A stretch of DNA of 61,641 nucleotides from an uncultured Oscillospiraceae bacterium (GCA_934589225.1 CAKTNS010000009.1:1-61641), one strand, 5' to 3'. Positions 50,322-60,281 are shown, counted from the first letter of the stretch. Numbers and translations are program-made. Notes: generated by a model not told the origin, from the letters alone.

Positions 50322-51508
50322 TGCAGGCATTTAAAATGGCCATGAAGTCCATTTCCGGCAATAAATTCCGGGCATTCCTCACCATGCTGGGCATCATCAT
50401 CGGCGTCATGGCCCTGGTGATCCTTGTGAGCCTGGTCTCCGGTGCCACCGGCACGGTGACAGACACCATTGAGAGCCTTGGCAGCAACCTTTTAACCGTC
50501 ACCGTTTCCGATGACAAGGGGGCCCCCGTGACCCTGGATACCTTGAACACCTGGATGACCGACCCCCAAATCGGTCTGGCAGCCCCCTCCGCCACCACCA
50601 CCGCCAACGGAAAATACGGCTCCACCACCAAAACCGTCACGGTTTACGGCGCCACCCCGGCCTATGCCCCCATCAACGGCCAGACCGTCCTTCTGGGCCG
50701 GTTCCTGACCCAGGCGGATGTGGAAAACCACACCAGCGTCTGCGTCATTCCGGAGCAGACCGCCGAGGACATGGTGGGCTACACCGACTGCCTGGGGGAG
50801 GAGATCGCCCTGGACGGCATGAAGTTCACCATTGTGGGGATTTTCAAAAACGACGACGAATCCCTGACGGGGATCCTCACCAAAAACAGCATGATGGCCT
50901 ACATCCCCTATACCACCTTGATGCGGCTGTCCTCTACGGTTTCCTCCACCATTACCAGCTTCTCCGTCAGCGCCCCCCAGGGCGGCACCATGGCCGCCAC
51001 GGAAAGCGCCATGAAGCGGCTGCTGCTGGAGCGGTTTGATAACGACGAGGATGCCTTTTCCATCCTGTCCCAAAACATGCTGGAGGATGCCATGAAGAAT
51101 GTCACCGGCATTCTGACGGTGCTGCTGGGCGGCATTGCCGCCATTTCCCTGATCGTGGGCGGCATCGGCATTATGAACATCATGCTGGTGACCGTCACCG
51201 AGCGCACCCGGGAAATCGGCATCCGCAAGGCCATCGGCGCGGGCCGTGGGGTGATTTTGCAGCAGTTCCTGCTGGAAAGCGTGGTGCTGTGCATGATCGG
51301 CTGCGCCATCGGCGTATTCCTGTCCTGGGTGGTGCTGCGGCTGATTTCCGTAATGGTGGCCAGTATGGGCATTTCCTTTGGCCTGGAATGGGGCGTGGTG
51401 GTCATTGCCGTGGCCTTCTGCTTTGCCATCGGCGTGATCTTCGGCCTGTACCCCGCCAACAAGGCCGCAAAGCTGCCGCCCATTGAAGCCCTGCACTACG
51501 GCGGTTAA
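50318..51508 (+). CDS. MacB-type ABC permease
   Basis: 396 residues. N-terminal helix (about 20-45), extracytoplasmic MacB core domain (about 50-260), then three helices and the FtsX-type end FGLYPANKAAKLPPIEALHYGG. VTERTREIGIRKAIGAG near residue 295 is diagnostic. Coupled to the ATPase gene and followed after 10 bases by a second adaptor. Confidence 0.95.
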   Translation: MMQAFKMAMKSISGNKFRAFLTMLGIIIGVMALVILVSLVSGATGTVTDTIESLGSNLLTVTVSDDKGAPVTLDTLNTWMTDPQIGLAAPSATTTANGKYGSTTKTVTVYGATPAYAPINGQTVLLGRFLTQADVENHTSVCVIPEQTAEDMVGYTDCLGEEIALDGMKFTIVGIFKNDDESLTGILTKNSMMAYIPYTTLMRLSSTVSSTITSFSVSAPQGGTMAATESAMKRLLLERFDNDEDAFSILSQNMLEDAMKNVTGILTVLLGGIAAISLIVGGIGIMNIMLVTVTERTREIGIRKAIGAGRGVILQQFLLESVVLCMIGCAIGVFLSWVVLRLISVMVASMGISFGLEWGVVVIAVAFCFAIGVIFGLYPANKAAKLPPIEALHYGG

Positions 51509-51518
51509 GGAGAAATCA

Positions 51519-53693
51519 ATGAAATTCAAGAACAAATCTTCCGAAAATACCATGGCCGCCCCGGACATTGAAGAACAGGAGGCTCCGGACCGGGGCAGCC
51601 GGGCCAAATGGGTCACGGGGCTGTGCGTGATTCTGGCGGTGGCCCTGCTGGTGGGGAATCTGCCCTCCGGGGTCTCCAATGTCACCACCGTTCACACCAA
51701 GCTCTATTCCGGCGTTGCCCAAAAGGAGACCATTTCCACGGTGCTCTCCGGCGGCGGCATTCTCACCCCCCAGGAGGGCCAGACCCTGTCCATCCCGAAG
51801 ACCCTGGAGGTGCAGGCCCGATACGTCAGCAACGGCGACCGGGTCAGCGCCGGAGACCCCATTGCCCAGGTGGATAAAACCGCCGTCATTTCCGCCATTG
51901 CGGAGCTCCAGAAGGTGCTGAAAGAGCTGGACGGGGACCTTTCCGCCGCGGCGGGGAAAACCAATTCCTCCTCCATCCGTTCCGGCAGCGCCGGGCGGGT
52001 GAAGAAAATCTATGTCCAGGTGGGCAGCAGCGCTGCCGACACCATGTATGACCAGGGGGCCCTGATGCTTCTGTCCCTGGATGGGCTCATGGCGGCGGAG
52101 CTGGAAGGCACCCTGCCTGTGGGCCAAAGCGTCACCGTGACCCTTTCGGACGGCTGCCAGCTCCCCGGCACGGTGGAGAGCATTACCGAAAACACCAGCA
52201 TTGTGACCCTGTCCGACGAGACCGCCCCGGTGGGGGACCCGGTCACCGTCACAGGGGACACCGGGGAATTTTTGGGTCAGGGCACCCTCTATATCCACAG
52301 CATGCTGCGGCTCACCGGGGCCTACGGCACGGTTTCCGCGATTTCCGTCAAGGAAAATCAAAAGATCTACGGGGGAACCACCCTGATTTCTTTAAAGGAC
52401 ACCGGCCATACCCCGGAATATGAAAAGCTGCTCTCCCGCCGGGAAGAGCTGGAAGAGCAGATGGAGATGCTTGTAAAGCTCTCCAAGGACGGCATTCTCT
52501 ACGCCACCGATGACGGCCTGGTATCCGGCCTGGACGGCAGTCTGCCCCTGGAGGCCCTGGCCGCCGCCCCCCGGAGCCAGGCAAGCCCCGGCTGGAAGGA
52601 GCTGCCCGGAACCCGGCTGGAGGCAGCCCCCGGCGAAACCCCTCCCGCCCCGGAGGGCGGCAGCGAGGGAAGCGGCAATGAAGGCAGCACCGGCGGTTCG
52701 GGATCCGGCGGTGAAGGCAGCGATGAGCAGCCGACCCAGCCTACCCAGCCGGAAGGGGCGGAATACACCCTGGGCTATGTTCGCTCCGTTGAGGGCGGCA
52801 TCAACTATGTGCCCCAGGGGACCATGGTGGTCACCGAGGGCGGCACCCTGCCCGCTCTGGCCGCCCCGGGGGGCTCTGACATGCCTCTTGATCCGGCAGG
52901 GCTGACGGTGAAAGAAAGTACCGGCTCCGGCTGGACGGACAGCGACAGCAGCCAGATTGCCGCCGGGGACTCCATCCTCATTGGAAACGGTCTGCTGGTT
53001 TTCCAGCACAACGCCGCCCCCGCCCCCGAGGGAACCGGTGGCCTGCCCCAGAGCAGCCCAGGGGGTGCCTTGGACATGAACTCCATGCTGGCCGGAATGG
53101 CGAGCAGCATGTCCGGCATGTCCGGACTCGCCGGCGGTATGGCGGGAATGTCCTCCCAGAATAGCCAGACCGCCTATGACAGCTACGACACGGAAACCCA
53201 GGATGTGGCCTCCATCATCCCCGAGGAGGAAATGACCGTGGACATCCAGGTGGACGAGCTGGACATCCTCTCCTTGCAGGTCGGCATGGCCGCAAAGGTC
53301 TCCCTGGATGCCCTGCCCGGTCAGGAGTTCACCGGAAGCGTTACCAAAATCAACGCCTACGGGGTCAATTCCGGCGGCAATACCAAGTATACCGTCACCG
53401 TGACCATCCCAAGGCAAGAGTCCATGCTCTCCGGCATGAATGCCTCGGTGAAGATCACCACCGCCCAGTCCCAACCCCTGCCCACCGTCCCGGCGGAAGC
53501 CATCGTCTTTGAAGGCGGCAAGTCCTGGCTCTACACCGCCTATGACGAGAAAACCGACACATTGTCCGGCCTGACGGAAATCCAAACCGGCATCTCCGAC
53601 GGCAGCCTTGTAGAGCTTCGCTCCGGCCTGGAGGAAAACACCACTTTCTATTACCGCTGGGCCGACACCATCGAGTATAGCTTCGTCGGATAG
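51519..53693 (+). CDS. Oversized HlyD/MacA-like adaptor subunit 2
   Basis: 724 residues, far larger than usual (350-550). N-terminal helix (about 32-52), barrel/lipoyl halves (about 70-140), then barrel strands, and a large Gly/Ser/Glu/Pro-rich insertion (about 360-420, with PTQPTQPEGAEY) and a Met/Gly/Ser stretch (MSGMSGLAGGMAGMSSQ near 530), before a normal C-terminal barrel (MLSGMNASVKITTAQSQ). Homologous to adaptor 1 in core motifs. AAGGAG ribosome site. A linker-extended adaptor may span a thick wall; that is an inference. Confidence 0.83.
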   Translation: MKFKNKSSENTMAAPDIEEQEAPDRGSRAKWVTGLCVILAVALLVGNLPSGVSNVTTVHTKLYSGVAQKETISTVLSGGGILTPQEGQTLSIPKTLEVQARYVSNGDRVSAGDPIAQVDKTAVISAIAELQKVLKELDGDLSAAAGKTNSSSIRSGSAGRVKKIYVQVGSSAADTMYDQGALMLLSLDGLMAAELEGTLPVGQSVTVTLSDGCQLPGTVESITENTSIVTLSDETAPVGDPVTVTGDTGEFLGQGTLYIHSMLRLTGAYGTVSAISVKENQKIYGGTTLISLKDTGHTPEYEKLLSRREELEEQMEMLVKLSKDGILYATDDGLVSGLDGSLPLEALAAAPRSQASPGWKELPGTRLEAAPGETPPAPEGGSEGSGNEGSTGGSGSGGEGSDEQPTQPTQPEGAEYTLGYVRSVEGGINYVPQGTMVVTEGGTLPALAAPGGSDMPLDPAGLTVKESTGSGWTDSDSSQIAAGDSILIGNGLLVFQHNAAPAPEGTGGLPQSSPGGALDMNSMLAGMASSMSGMSGLAGGMAGMSSQNSQTAYDSYDTETQDVASIIPEEEMTVDIQVDELDILSLQVGMAAKVSLDALPGQEFTGSVTKINAYGVNSGGNTKYTVTVTIPRQESMLSGMNASVKITTAQSQPLPTVPAEAIVFEGGKSWLYTAYDEKTDTLSGLTEIQTGISDGSLVELRSGLEENTTFYYRWADTIEYSFVG

Positions 53694-53732
53694 CCCTTCC
53701 ACCTCCAACCGCTTCCGGCACATCAAAAAGAC

Positions 53733-53771
53733 AGCCTGTGCATCGCAGACATGCGGTACACAGGCTTTTTT
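53733..53771. terminator. Terminator between exporter operon and radical SAM gene
   Basis: AGCCTGTG and CACAGGCT with T-run after and A-run before; works in both directions between converging genes. Confidence 0.8.
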
Positions 53772-53797
53772 GGCGCGCCCGGTGCGGGCGGTTCATT

Positions 53798-54655
53798 TTA
53801 AAAATCCGGAATAAACCCCCGGTCGGCGGCCTGGGCTTCCTGGGTGAAGCCCTCCAGGTCGTTGAGGAACATCCAGCTCAGCACCGCGTCGTATTCTTCG
53901 TCGGTGATCCGCCGGTCCATGGGAGGCGTCTGATTGCCCAGCGGGGTGTATTGGCGCATGAGGCTCACCAGGACCTCCCCGGGGCGGAAGGTTTCACCGA
54001 TCCAGTCCAGGACTTTCAGGGAGTTTTCCACCTGTCCCGGCAGAATCAGGTGGCGGATCACGGTGCCCCGGAGAATTTTCTCCCCCTGCCACGTTACGGG
54101 GCCGGTCTGGCGGACCATTTCCCGGATGGCCTCCGTGGCCCGGGGAAAGTAATCCGCCGCCTTGGACAGGCTGCGGCCCAGGGCGGGGGTGGCGTATTTG
54201 AGGTCCGGCAGATAGATGTCTATGTGGCCCTCCAGGGCTTTCAGGGTCTGGACGCTTTCATAGCCCCCGCAGTTGTAGACCACCGGCACCGGCAGCTTGG
54301 GGCTCAGGGCCGGGAGGATGGTGGGCAGAAACTGGGTGGGGGTCACCAAATCGATGTTCTCCGCCCCCTGGGCGATCAGTTCCTCAAACAGCCCCCGAAG
54401 CTCCCGGGAATCCACAGGCCGCCCGGTGGGTTTGCGGCTGATGGCGGCGTTCTGGCAATAGGAGCAGCCCAGGGTGCAGCCTCCAAAAAACACCGCCCCG
54501 CTGCCGCCGGACCCGGCCAGGGCCGGTTCTTCCCATTTATGGAGCATGGTTTTGGCCACCAGGGCGGTACCCGGGCAGCCGCAGAAGCCCCGCTCCACGG
54601 CGGTGCGGTCTACCCCACAATTTCTGGGGCACAGGCGGCATTGGGTATAATCCAT
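53798..54655 (-). CDS. Radical SAM protein (COG1313/PflA-like)
   Basis: 285 residues. N-terminal Cys-rich segment CRLCPRNCGVDR...GFCGCPG, then radical SAM motif GGCTLGCSYCQN (CX3CX2C) near residue 60, followed by GGYES and a partial TIM-barrel. It fits the putative pyruvate-formate-lyase-activating group COG1313, whose true substrates are mostly unknown. The extra N-terminal cysteines may bind a further cluster. No glycyl radical enzyme is next to it. Confidence 0.88.
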   Translation of the reverse strand: MDYTQCRLCPRNCGVDRTAVERGFCGCPGTALVAKTMLHKWEEPALAGSGGSGAVFFGGCTLGCSYCQNAAISRKPTGRPVDSRELRGLFEELIAQGAENIDLVTPTQFLPTILPALSPKLPVPVVYNCGGYESVQTLKALEGHIDIYLPDLKYATPALGRSLSKAADYFPRATEAIREMVRQTGPVTWQGEKILRGTVIRHLILPGQVENSLKVLDWIGETFRPGEVLVSLMRQYTPLGNQTPPMDRRITDEEYDAVLSWMFLNDLEGFTQEAQAADRGFIPDF

Positions 54656-54723
54656 ATAGGCCCCTCCTTCTTCAATATATTGGCCTTATTCTAACATTTT
54701 TGCCGGAATTTCGCAAGACTTCC

Positions 54724-54752
54724 TTTACCCCGGCGGCAGAATATGATATAGT
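54724..54752 (+). promoter_or_regulatory. Promoter of rlmD
   Basis: TTTACC, 17 bases, TATAGT with extended TG, 42 bases before the start. Confidence 0.65.
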
Positions 54753-54794
54753 GATACAAATAAACTGTGGGGAGTTCCCTTCCAAGGAGACACT

Positions 54795-56363
54795 ATGCTA
54801 ATCAAAAATCAGATTTATGAAGCACAGATCACCGACTATACCGCCGAGGGTCAGGGCGTTGCCCATATTGAGGGCTGCGCCGTGTTTGTGCCCAATGCCA
54901 TCGCCGGGGAGCGGGTGCGGCTGAAAATCACCCTGGCGCGGAAGACCTGGGCCGCAGGAAAAATCACGGAAATTCTGGAAAAATCCCCTCATCGGGTGAA
55001 CCGGGTCTGCCCGGTGGCCAAGCTCTGCGGGGGCTGCGATTTCTGGCACATGGACTATGAGGAGGAGTGCCGCCTGAAAGCGGAGCGGGTGCGGAGCTGT
55101 CTCAACCGCATAGGCGGCGAACAGCTGGATGGGGTGCCTATTTTGGAGGCACCCACCTGCTATGGCTACCGGAACAAGGCCCAGTACCCCGTGGCCAGCC
55201 AGAAGGGCCGGGCCTATGCCGGATTTTTCCGGGCGGGCACCCATCAGGTGGTGGAAAACAGCCGCTGTCTGATTTTGCCGGAGGAGACGGACCGGGTCAA
55301 ATCCATTGTGATGGATTATGTAAACCAAAACCGCGTCCCGGTCTATGACGAGGAGACCCACCGGGGGCTGCTGCGGCATATTTACGTCCGCCGGGGGGCC
55401 GTGTCCGGTGAAGTTTTGGTCTGCCTGGTGGTCAACGGGGAAGGTCTGCCCAAAATCAAGACCCTGATCGAAAGTTTCAAAGCCGTACCGGGCTTTACCA
55501 CCCTGGTTCTCAGCATCAATACAAAGACCGGCAACGCCGTGCTGGGAGACCGGTTTGTGACCCTCTACGGCCCCGGCTTCATTGAAGATACCCTCTGCGG
55601 CCTGAATTTCCGGCTCTCCGCCCGGTCTTTCTACCAGGTAAACCACCACCAGGCCCAGCGGCTCTACGAAACCGCCATCACCCTGGCAGACATCACCAAG
55701 GACGACCTGGTGCTGGACCTCTACTGCGGCGTGGGTACCATCACCCTGGCCATGGCCGGAAAGGCCGGAAAGGTCCTCGGCGTGGAGGTGGTCCCCCAGG
55801 CTATTGAAGACGCCAAAGACAACGCCCGGCGCAACGGCATTGAAAACGCCGAATTCTTCTGCGCCGACGCAGGACAAGCCGCCCTGCGCCTGCAAAAAGA
55901 GGGCATCCGCCCGGATATCATCACCGTAGACCCCCCAAGAAAGGGCCTGAGCCAGGATGCCATCGAGGCCATCGCCCAAATGTCCCCCAAACGCCTGGTC
56001 TACGTCTCCTGCGACCCCGCCACCCTGGCCCGTGACACCGCCCTCCTAAAATCCCAAGGCTTCCGGGTAGAACAGGTGGTGGCAGCGGATTTGTTTCCTA
56101 GGTGCAGCCATGTGGAGACGGTAGTTCTTTTCCTGAGGGAAAAGGTGGACGGACATATCGACATCACGCTGGATATGGAGGAATTGGGGGAAATCCCCCA
56201 CACACCGATTCCCGATGTGAAGCCCAAGGAAAACGCTTTTCCAAAAGCCGTCAGACCAAAGACCTTTGGCCGAGCTACCTATGCGGAAATCAAGGCATAT
56301 GTGCAGAAGCAACATGGTATAAATGTCTCTTCTCTGAACATCGCACATGTAAAAGAAAAATAG
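54795..56363 (+). CDS. rlmD: 23S rRNA (uracil-C5)-methyltransferase, RlmD/RlmCD-like, with exchanged C-terminal tail
   Basis: 522 residues. TRAM domain (about 1-58), Fe-S Cys cluster CPVAKLCGGC near residue 75, SAM motif LDLYCGVGTITLAMAG near 312, and catalytic SCDPATLARD near 405. The usual enzyme ends soon after SHVETVVL (about 440-447). Here ~75 AT-richer residues follow (to HVKEK), homologous to a separate tail ORF 5 kb downstream but shorter. The tail begins exactly at the left direct repeat, so it was probably supplied by an inserted element. The catalytic domain looks complete. Confidence 0.92.
   Translation: MLIKNQIYEAQITDYTAEGQGVAHIEGCAVFVPNAIAGERVRLKITLARKTWAAGKITEILEKSPHRVNRVCPVAKLCGGCDFWHMDYEEECRLKAERVRSCLNRIGGEQLDGVPILEAPTCYGYRNKAQYPVASQKGRAYAGFFRAGTHQVVENSRCLILPEETDRVKSIVMDYVNQNRVPVYDEETHRGLLRHIYVRRGAVSGEVLVCLVVNGEGLPKIKTLIESFKAVPGFTTLVLSINTKTGNAVLGDRFVTLYGPGFIEDTLCGLNFRLSARSFYQVNHHQAQRLYETAITLADITKDDLVLDLYCGVGTITLAMAGKAGKVLGVEVVPQAIEDAKDNARRNGIENAEFFCADAGQAALRLQKEGIRPDIITVDPPRKGLSQDAIEAIAQMSPKRLVYVSCDPATLARDTALLKSQGFRVEQVVAADLFPRCSHVETVVLFLREKVDGHIDITLDMEELGEIPHTPIPDVKPKENAFPKAVRPKTFGRATYAEIKAYVQKQHGINVSSLNIAHVKEK
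56107..56125 (+). repeat. Left direct repeat (candidate att site) in rlmD
   Basis: GCCATGTGGAGACGGTAGT, encoding the HVETVV part of RlmD. It matches 61149-61167 at 18 of 19 bases. Base composition shifts from GC-rich to AT-rich within about 150 bases to the right. Confidence 0.7.
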
Positions 56364-56376
56364 GTGGTGATTTGTA

Positions 56377-59211
56377 ATGTTCAATAAAATGCGATTAAAG
56401 TCAGCGCTTGTTGAATACAAGAAACGATTTATACAGACACAGTGGCCAGACGAAAAATATAAGTGGGAAGCTGTGAAATGCTTTCAGGTGAACTGGGATG
56501 TAAATGCGGATGATTTTGCAGCAATGCTTACAAAGGCGTTATCGCAGACTGGCAATCTGCTGGCTTCAGTAAATAACTTTCCGGCCAAAATGATTATCAA
56601 GTTTGCGGAGATAGCTCAGGAAGAAGTCAGAGCAATGTTCATCGAGCTCTTTGATGAAGGCAAAGATGTGTATGAACGTATCGACTCCTTCAAGCAGAAA
56701 TCGAATAGCCTTCTCGAAAGATATGGCAATGGCGCGGCACAGCATTATCAGTATGAGAATGCGATATGCACCTATTTGTGGCTGCGTTATCCGGATAAGT
56801 ATTACATTTATAAACTTACAGAGATCAAGGCAGTTTCCAATGAGCTGGAAAGCGATTATACGTTCAAAAAGGGTGCGTATGCAGATAACATTCGTAATTT
56901 TTTTGCTTTCTATAATGAAATCTGTGACGAGTTGAAGCAAGATGAAGAACTCAAAAATATGCTTGCATCACAAATAACGGGAACGTGCTATCCAGATCCA
57001 GAATTAAAAACACTGACAATTGATGTTGGATTCTTTATAAGTAGATACCTGAATAAAGATGAATCTGCACCGACATCAGATGAATGGTGGCCGACAGATT
57101 ATACTCCTGCATTATCAGTCGATGATTGGGAAGTATTGCTTAATGATGCAGATATATTTACAGACAGTAGCCTTGAAATAATGAAGCGTATTCTTGATTA
57201 TGGAGGGAAGGCTACCTGTACTCAGCTTGCGATAAAATACGGTGAAAGCAAGAATTTCTATAATTCAGGATCATCAGCGTTGGCTAGAAGGATTGTAAAT
57301 AAAACAAACTGCCCAATCATGTCGCGGGACAACGATGAAAGTAAATGGTGGCCAGTTCTTTATGTTGGCAAGGCTGCCAAGAAGGATGAAGAAGGATCTT
57401 ATGTTTGGAAGCTTAGAGATGAGCTTGCAGAAGCTCTTGGACGAGTTGATTTGTCTAAGGTGAATTTGTATGCAAATTTAGAACCTAATTTCTGGAAGAT
57501 AAGCCATGGTAATGACTGTATTTCTGATGTAGAGGCAGCAGCATTTGAAAAAAGACACGTAATTGTGGTGCATAAGGATACTGCTGCAAAGGGTAAATCA
57601 AAAGTATCTCAGGGCGAAGATTTTATGGCTACAATGAAGAAAGGTGATTTCTTCTATTTGTGCCGTGGAAACAGCATACGGATTTTGGGACGTATTGATT
57701 CGGATGAAGTAAATGAAAATCCAGAAAAGCAGGATGGCTGGTATGAGAGAAGTTACACGGTTATTACGGAGTCTCGTGATACAAGTGCCTATTCTGGAAA
57801 TAAAAAGTGGTGGACGCCAAACGAGAACTCGACTTGCATTGTTGTTCCCAAAAGTGAAACACAGCTCTTTGAAGACTATATCTTAAAGCCTTATTTTGAC
57901 ATTACAAAAGAAGAACTTCTGAAGAATGATACATCAGGGTTGCGCTACTGGTTTTTAAATGCAAATCCTAAAATATGGAGTATGTCCAGTATGCCAATTG
58001 GTGAGGTTCAGGACTATACCCTTTATAACGACAATGGAAATAAACGCAGAATTTTTCAGAACTTTTTAGATGCTAAGGCTGGCGATATGGTAATTGGTTA
58101 TGAATCGACACCGGTAAAGCAGATCGTTGCAATTCTGCGCGTTAGTGCGGAGCAAGATGGGCAAAAAATCTATTTTGAGAAAGTAGAAGGCCTGTCCTCT
58201 CCTATTGATTTTTCGACGTTGAAAGACTGCTCAGAGCTTGAGAAGATGGAATATTTCTCTATGACACAGGGCAGCTTGTTTAAGCTTACACGCGGAGAAT
58301 ATGATTTTATCATCGACATGATCCGAGAGGAAAATCCGGCTCCGTCAGGGAAAGGTAATACCGAATATACGAAAACAGATTTTTTAAGAGAAGTCTATAT
58401 GACAGAAGCCAAATACGATAGGCTTGCAGCGGTTCTGAAAAAGAAAAAGAACATTATTCTGCAAGGAGCACCAGGAGTTGGAAAGACATTTGCAGCTAAA
58501 AGATTAGCCTACTCTGTGATGGGTGAAAAAGATGATGATCGTATCGAATTTGTTCAGTTCCATCAGAATTATTCTTATGAAGATTTCATGATGGGCTATA
58601 AGCCTGTGGAAAATGGATTTGAACTAAAATATGGTATTTTCTATCGTTTTTGCCAAAAGGCTGCAAACCATCCAGATAAAGACTATTTCTTCATCATAGA
58701 TGAAATCAACCGTGGAAACATGAGTAAGATTTTCGGAGAACTGCTGATGCTGATAGAGGCAGATTATCGAGATAAAAAAGCAACGCTTGCATATAATGGC
58801 CTGAGCTTTTCGGTTCCTAAGAGATTACATATTATCGGAATGATGAATACCGCAGACCGAAGTCTGGCAATGATTGATTATGCATTAAGACGTAGATTCA
58901 GCTTTTTCGATATGGAACCAGGTTTTGATTCGGAGGGATTTATCAATTATCAGAATAGCTTTGCAAATGAAACATTCAACACTCTCATTGAGCGTATTAA
59001 GGAACTCAACAAGGAAATAGCTCAGGATAAGTCTCTGGGTAAAGGCTTCTGCATAGGGCATAGCTATTTCTGTAATGCGGATGACTGCACAGAAGAATGG
59101 ATGAAGGACGTTGTTGATTTTGATATTTTACCGATGCTCAGTGAATACTGGTTTGATGAAAGTTCAAAGTTACAGCGGTGGGAGAACATCTTACACGGTG
59201 TATTTCAATGA
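56377..59211 (+). CDS. mcrB: McrB-like restriction NTPase with two PUA/EVE-like reader domains
   Basis: 944 residues. About 1-245: helical N-terminal domain, unrecognised. About 246-345: winged-helix-like segment (CTQLAIKYGESKNFYNSG). About 370-500: PUA-like region beginning FWKISHGND. About 520-640: EVE-like region beginning RYWFLNANPKIW, with GDMVIGYES. About 665-944: McrB AAA+ motor with Walker A GAPGVGKT near 697, Walker B FFIIDEINRG near 770 and sensor MNTADRS near 822. EVE/PUA domains bind modified bases, so this is a modification-dependent restriction subunit. It starts 13 bases after the rlmD tail. Confidence 0.9.
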   Translation: MFNKMRLKSALVEYKKRFIQTQWPDEKYKWEAVKCFQVNWDVNADDFAAMLTKALSQTGNLLASVNNFPAKMIIKFAEIAQEEVRAMFIELFDEGKDVYERIDSFKQKSNSLLERYGNGAAQHYQYENAICTYLWLRYPDKYYIYKLTEIKAVSNELESDYTFKKGAYADNIRNFFAFYNEICDELKQDEELKNMLASQITGTCYPDPELKTLTIDVGFFISRYLNKDESAPTSDEWWPTDYTPALSVDDWEVLLNDADIFTDSSLEIMKRILDYGGKATCTQLAIKYGESKNFYNSGSSALARRIVNKTNCPIMSRDNDESKWWPVLYVGKAAKKDEEGSYVWKLRDELAEALGRVDLSKVNLYANLEPNFWKISHGNDCISDVEAAAFEKRHVIVVHKDTAAKGKSKVSQGEDFMATMKKGDFFYLCRGNSIRILGRIDSDEVNENPEKQDGWYERSYTVITESRDTSAYSGNKKWWTPNENSTCIVVPKSETQLFEDYILKPYFDITKEELLKNDTSGLRYWFLNANPKIWSMSSMPIGEVQDYTLYNDNGNKRRIFQNFLDAKAGDMVIGYESTPVKQIVAILRVSAEQDGQKIYFEKVEGLSSPIDFSTLKDCSELEKMEYFSMTQGSLFKLTRGEYDFIIDMIREENPAPSGKGNTEYTKTDFLREVYMTEAKYDRLAAVLKKKKNIILQGAPGVGKTFAAKRLAYSVMGEKDDDRIEFVQFHQNYSYEDFMMGYKPVENGFELKYGIFYRFCQKAANHPDKDYFFIIDEINRGNMSKIFGELLMLIEADYRDKKATLAYNGLSFSVPKRLHIIGMMNTADRSLAMIDYALRRRFSFFDMEPGFDSEGFINYQNSFANETFNTLIERIKELNKEIAQDKSLGKGFCIGHSYFCNADDCTEEWMKDVVDFDILPMLSEYWFDESSKLQRWENILHGVFQ

Positions 59212-60281
59212 CAAAAGATAAGAGCATATTCATCAAAAATATATATTATATGCTGTCCTATGCTTTTCAAACGTTGAATCAGGAAAACTACGATGATGTA
59301 GCAGTTGAATCGTTTGACGAGATGTATGATTTATTGGCTGCGATTCTTGCAAGGGGGATTGGATTTCAGCTGAAACAAGGCCTCTACCGGGAGTATATAA
59401 ACCGTCAGGAGGAACTCCCGGTAATGCGTGGAAAGATTAACATGCCAGGAACAATTAATAATCGACTGGTACGTAAGCAGTTACTGACATGTGATTATGA
59501 TGAGTTGTCTGAGAATAATCTTTTCAATCAAATAATTAAGACGACGGTTATGCTGTTACTGCGAAATGCAAAGGTTAAGGCGGAGTACAAGGATGATCTG
59601 AAAAAGAAGATGTTGTTCTTTTCTAATGTCGATATACTTGAGCCGACCTCCATACGATGGTCATCAATTAGATTTCAGCGAAATAATCAGACTTACAGGA
59701 TGCTTATAAGTATTTGCCAGCTGATAATTGAGGGTATGCTTATCACAACAGATGCTGGAGAGTATAGGCTTGCATCTTTTGTGGATGAGCAACGTATGTG
59801 TAGGCTGTACGAGAAATTTATTCTTGAATATTACAGTAAGCATTTTCCGGAACTGTCAGTCAGTGCCTCTCAGATACCATGGTCTGTGGACGACGGAATC
59901 AGAACGATGCTGCCGGTAATGCAGAGTGATATTCATCTGCAAAAAGGTAATACCGTACTGATTATTGATGCGAAATATTATAGTCATACAACTCAAGCGC
60001 AGTATGACAAACATACGCTCCATTCAAATAATATGTACCAGATATTCACGTATGTGAAGAATCGCGATTATGAATTTGGAGATGAAGATCACAAGGTTTC
60101 CGGGATGTTGCTGTATGCAAAAACGGAAGAAGAGATTCAACCGGACAACGTGTATCAAATGCATGGTAACCAGATTACCGTCAGAACATTGGACTTGAAT
60201 TTGCCATTTTCGGATATTGCTAAGCAACTGAATATCATTGCGGAAACGTACTTTGATTTACCGGAGAGGAGCAAGGGATGA
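59208..60281 (+). CDS. mcrC: McrC-like nuclease subunit
   Basis: 357 residues. N-terminal McrC domain (IKNIYYMLSYAFQ) and a C-terminal PD-(D/E)xK nuclease core, SDIHLQKG then LIIDAKYYSH near residue 250. It cuts DNA when activated by the McrB ring. Chosen ATG overlaps the mcrB stop (ATGA); a longer upstream frame is less likely. AT-rich like mcrB. All expected catalytic residues are visible, so the system looks functional. Confidence 0.92.
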   Translation: MTKDKSIFIKNIYYMLSYAFQTLNQENYDDVAVESFDEMYDLLAAILARGIGFQLKQGLYREYINRQEELPVMRGKINMPGTINNRLVRKQLLTCDYDELSENNLFNQIIKTTVMLLLRNAKVKAEYKDDLKKKMLFFSNVDILEPTSIRWSSIRFQRNNQTYRMLISICQLIIEGMLITTDAGEYRLASFVDEQRMCRLYEKFILEYYSKHFPELSVSASQIPWSVDDGIRTMLPVMQSDIHLQKGNTVLIIDAKYYSHTTQAQYDKHTLHSNNMYQIFTYVKNRDYEFGDEDHKVSGMLLYAKTEEEIQPDNVYQMHGNQITVRTLDLNLPFSDIAKQLNIIAETYFDLPERSKG

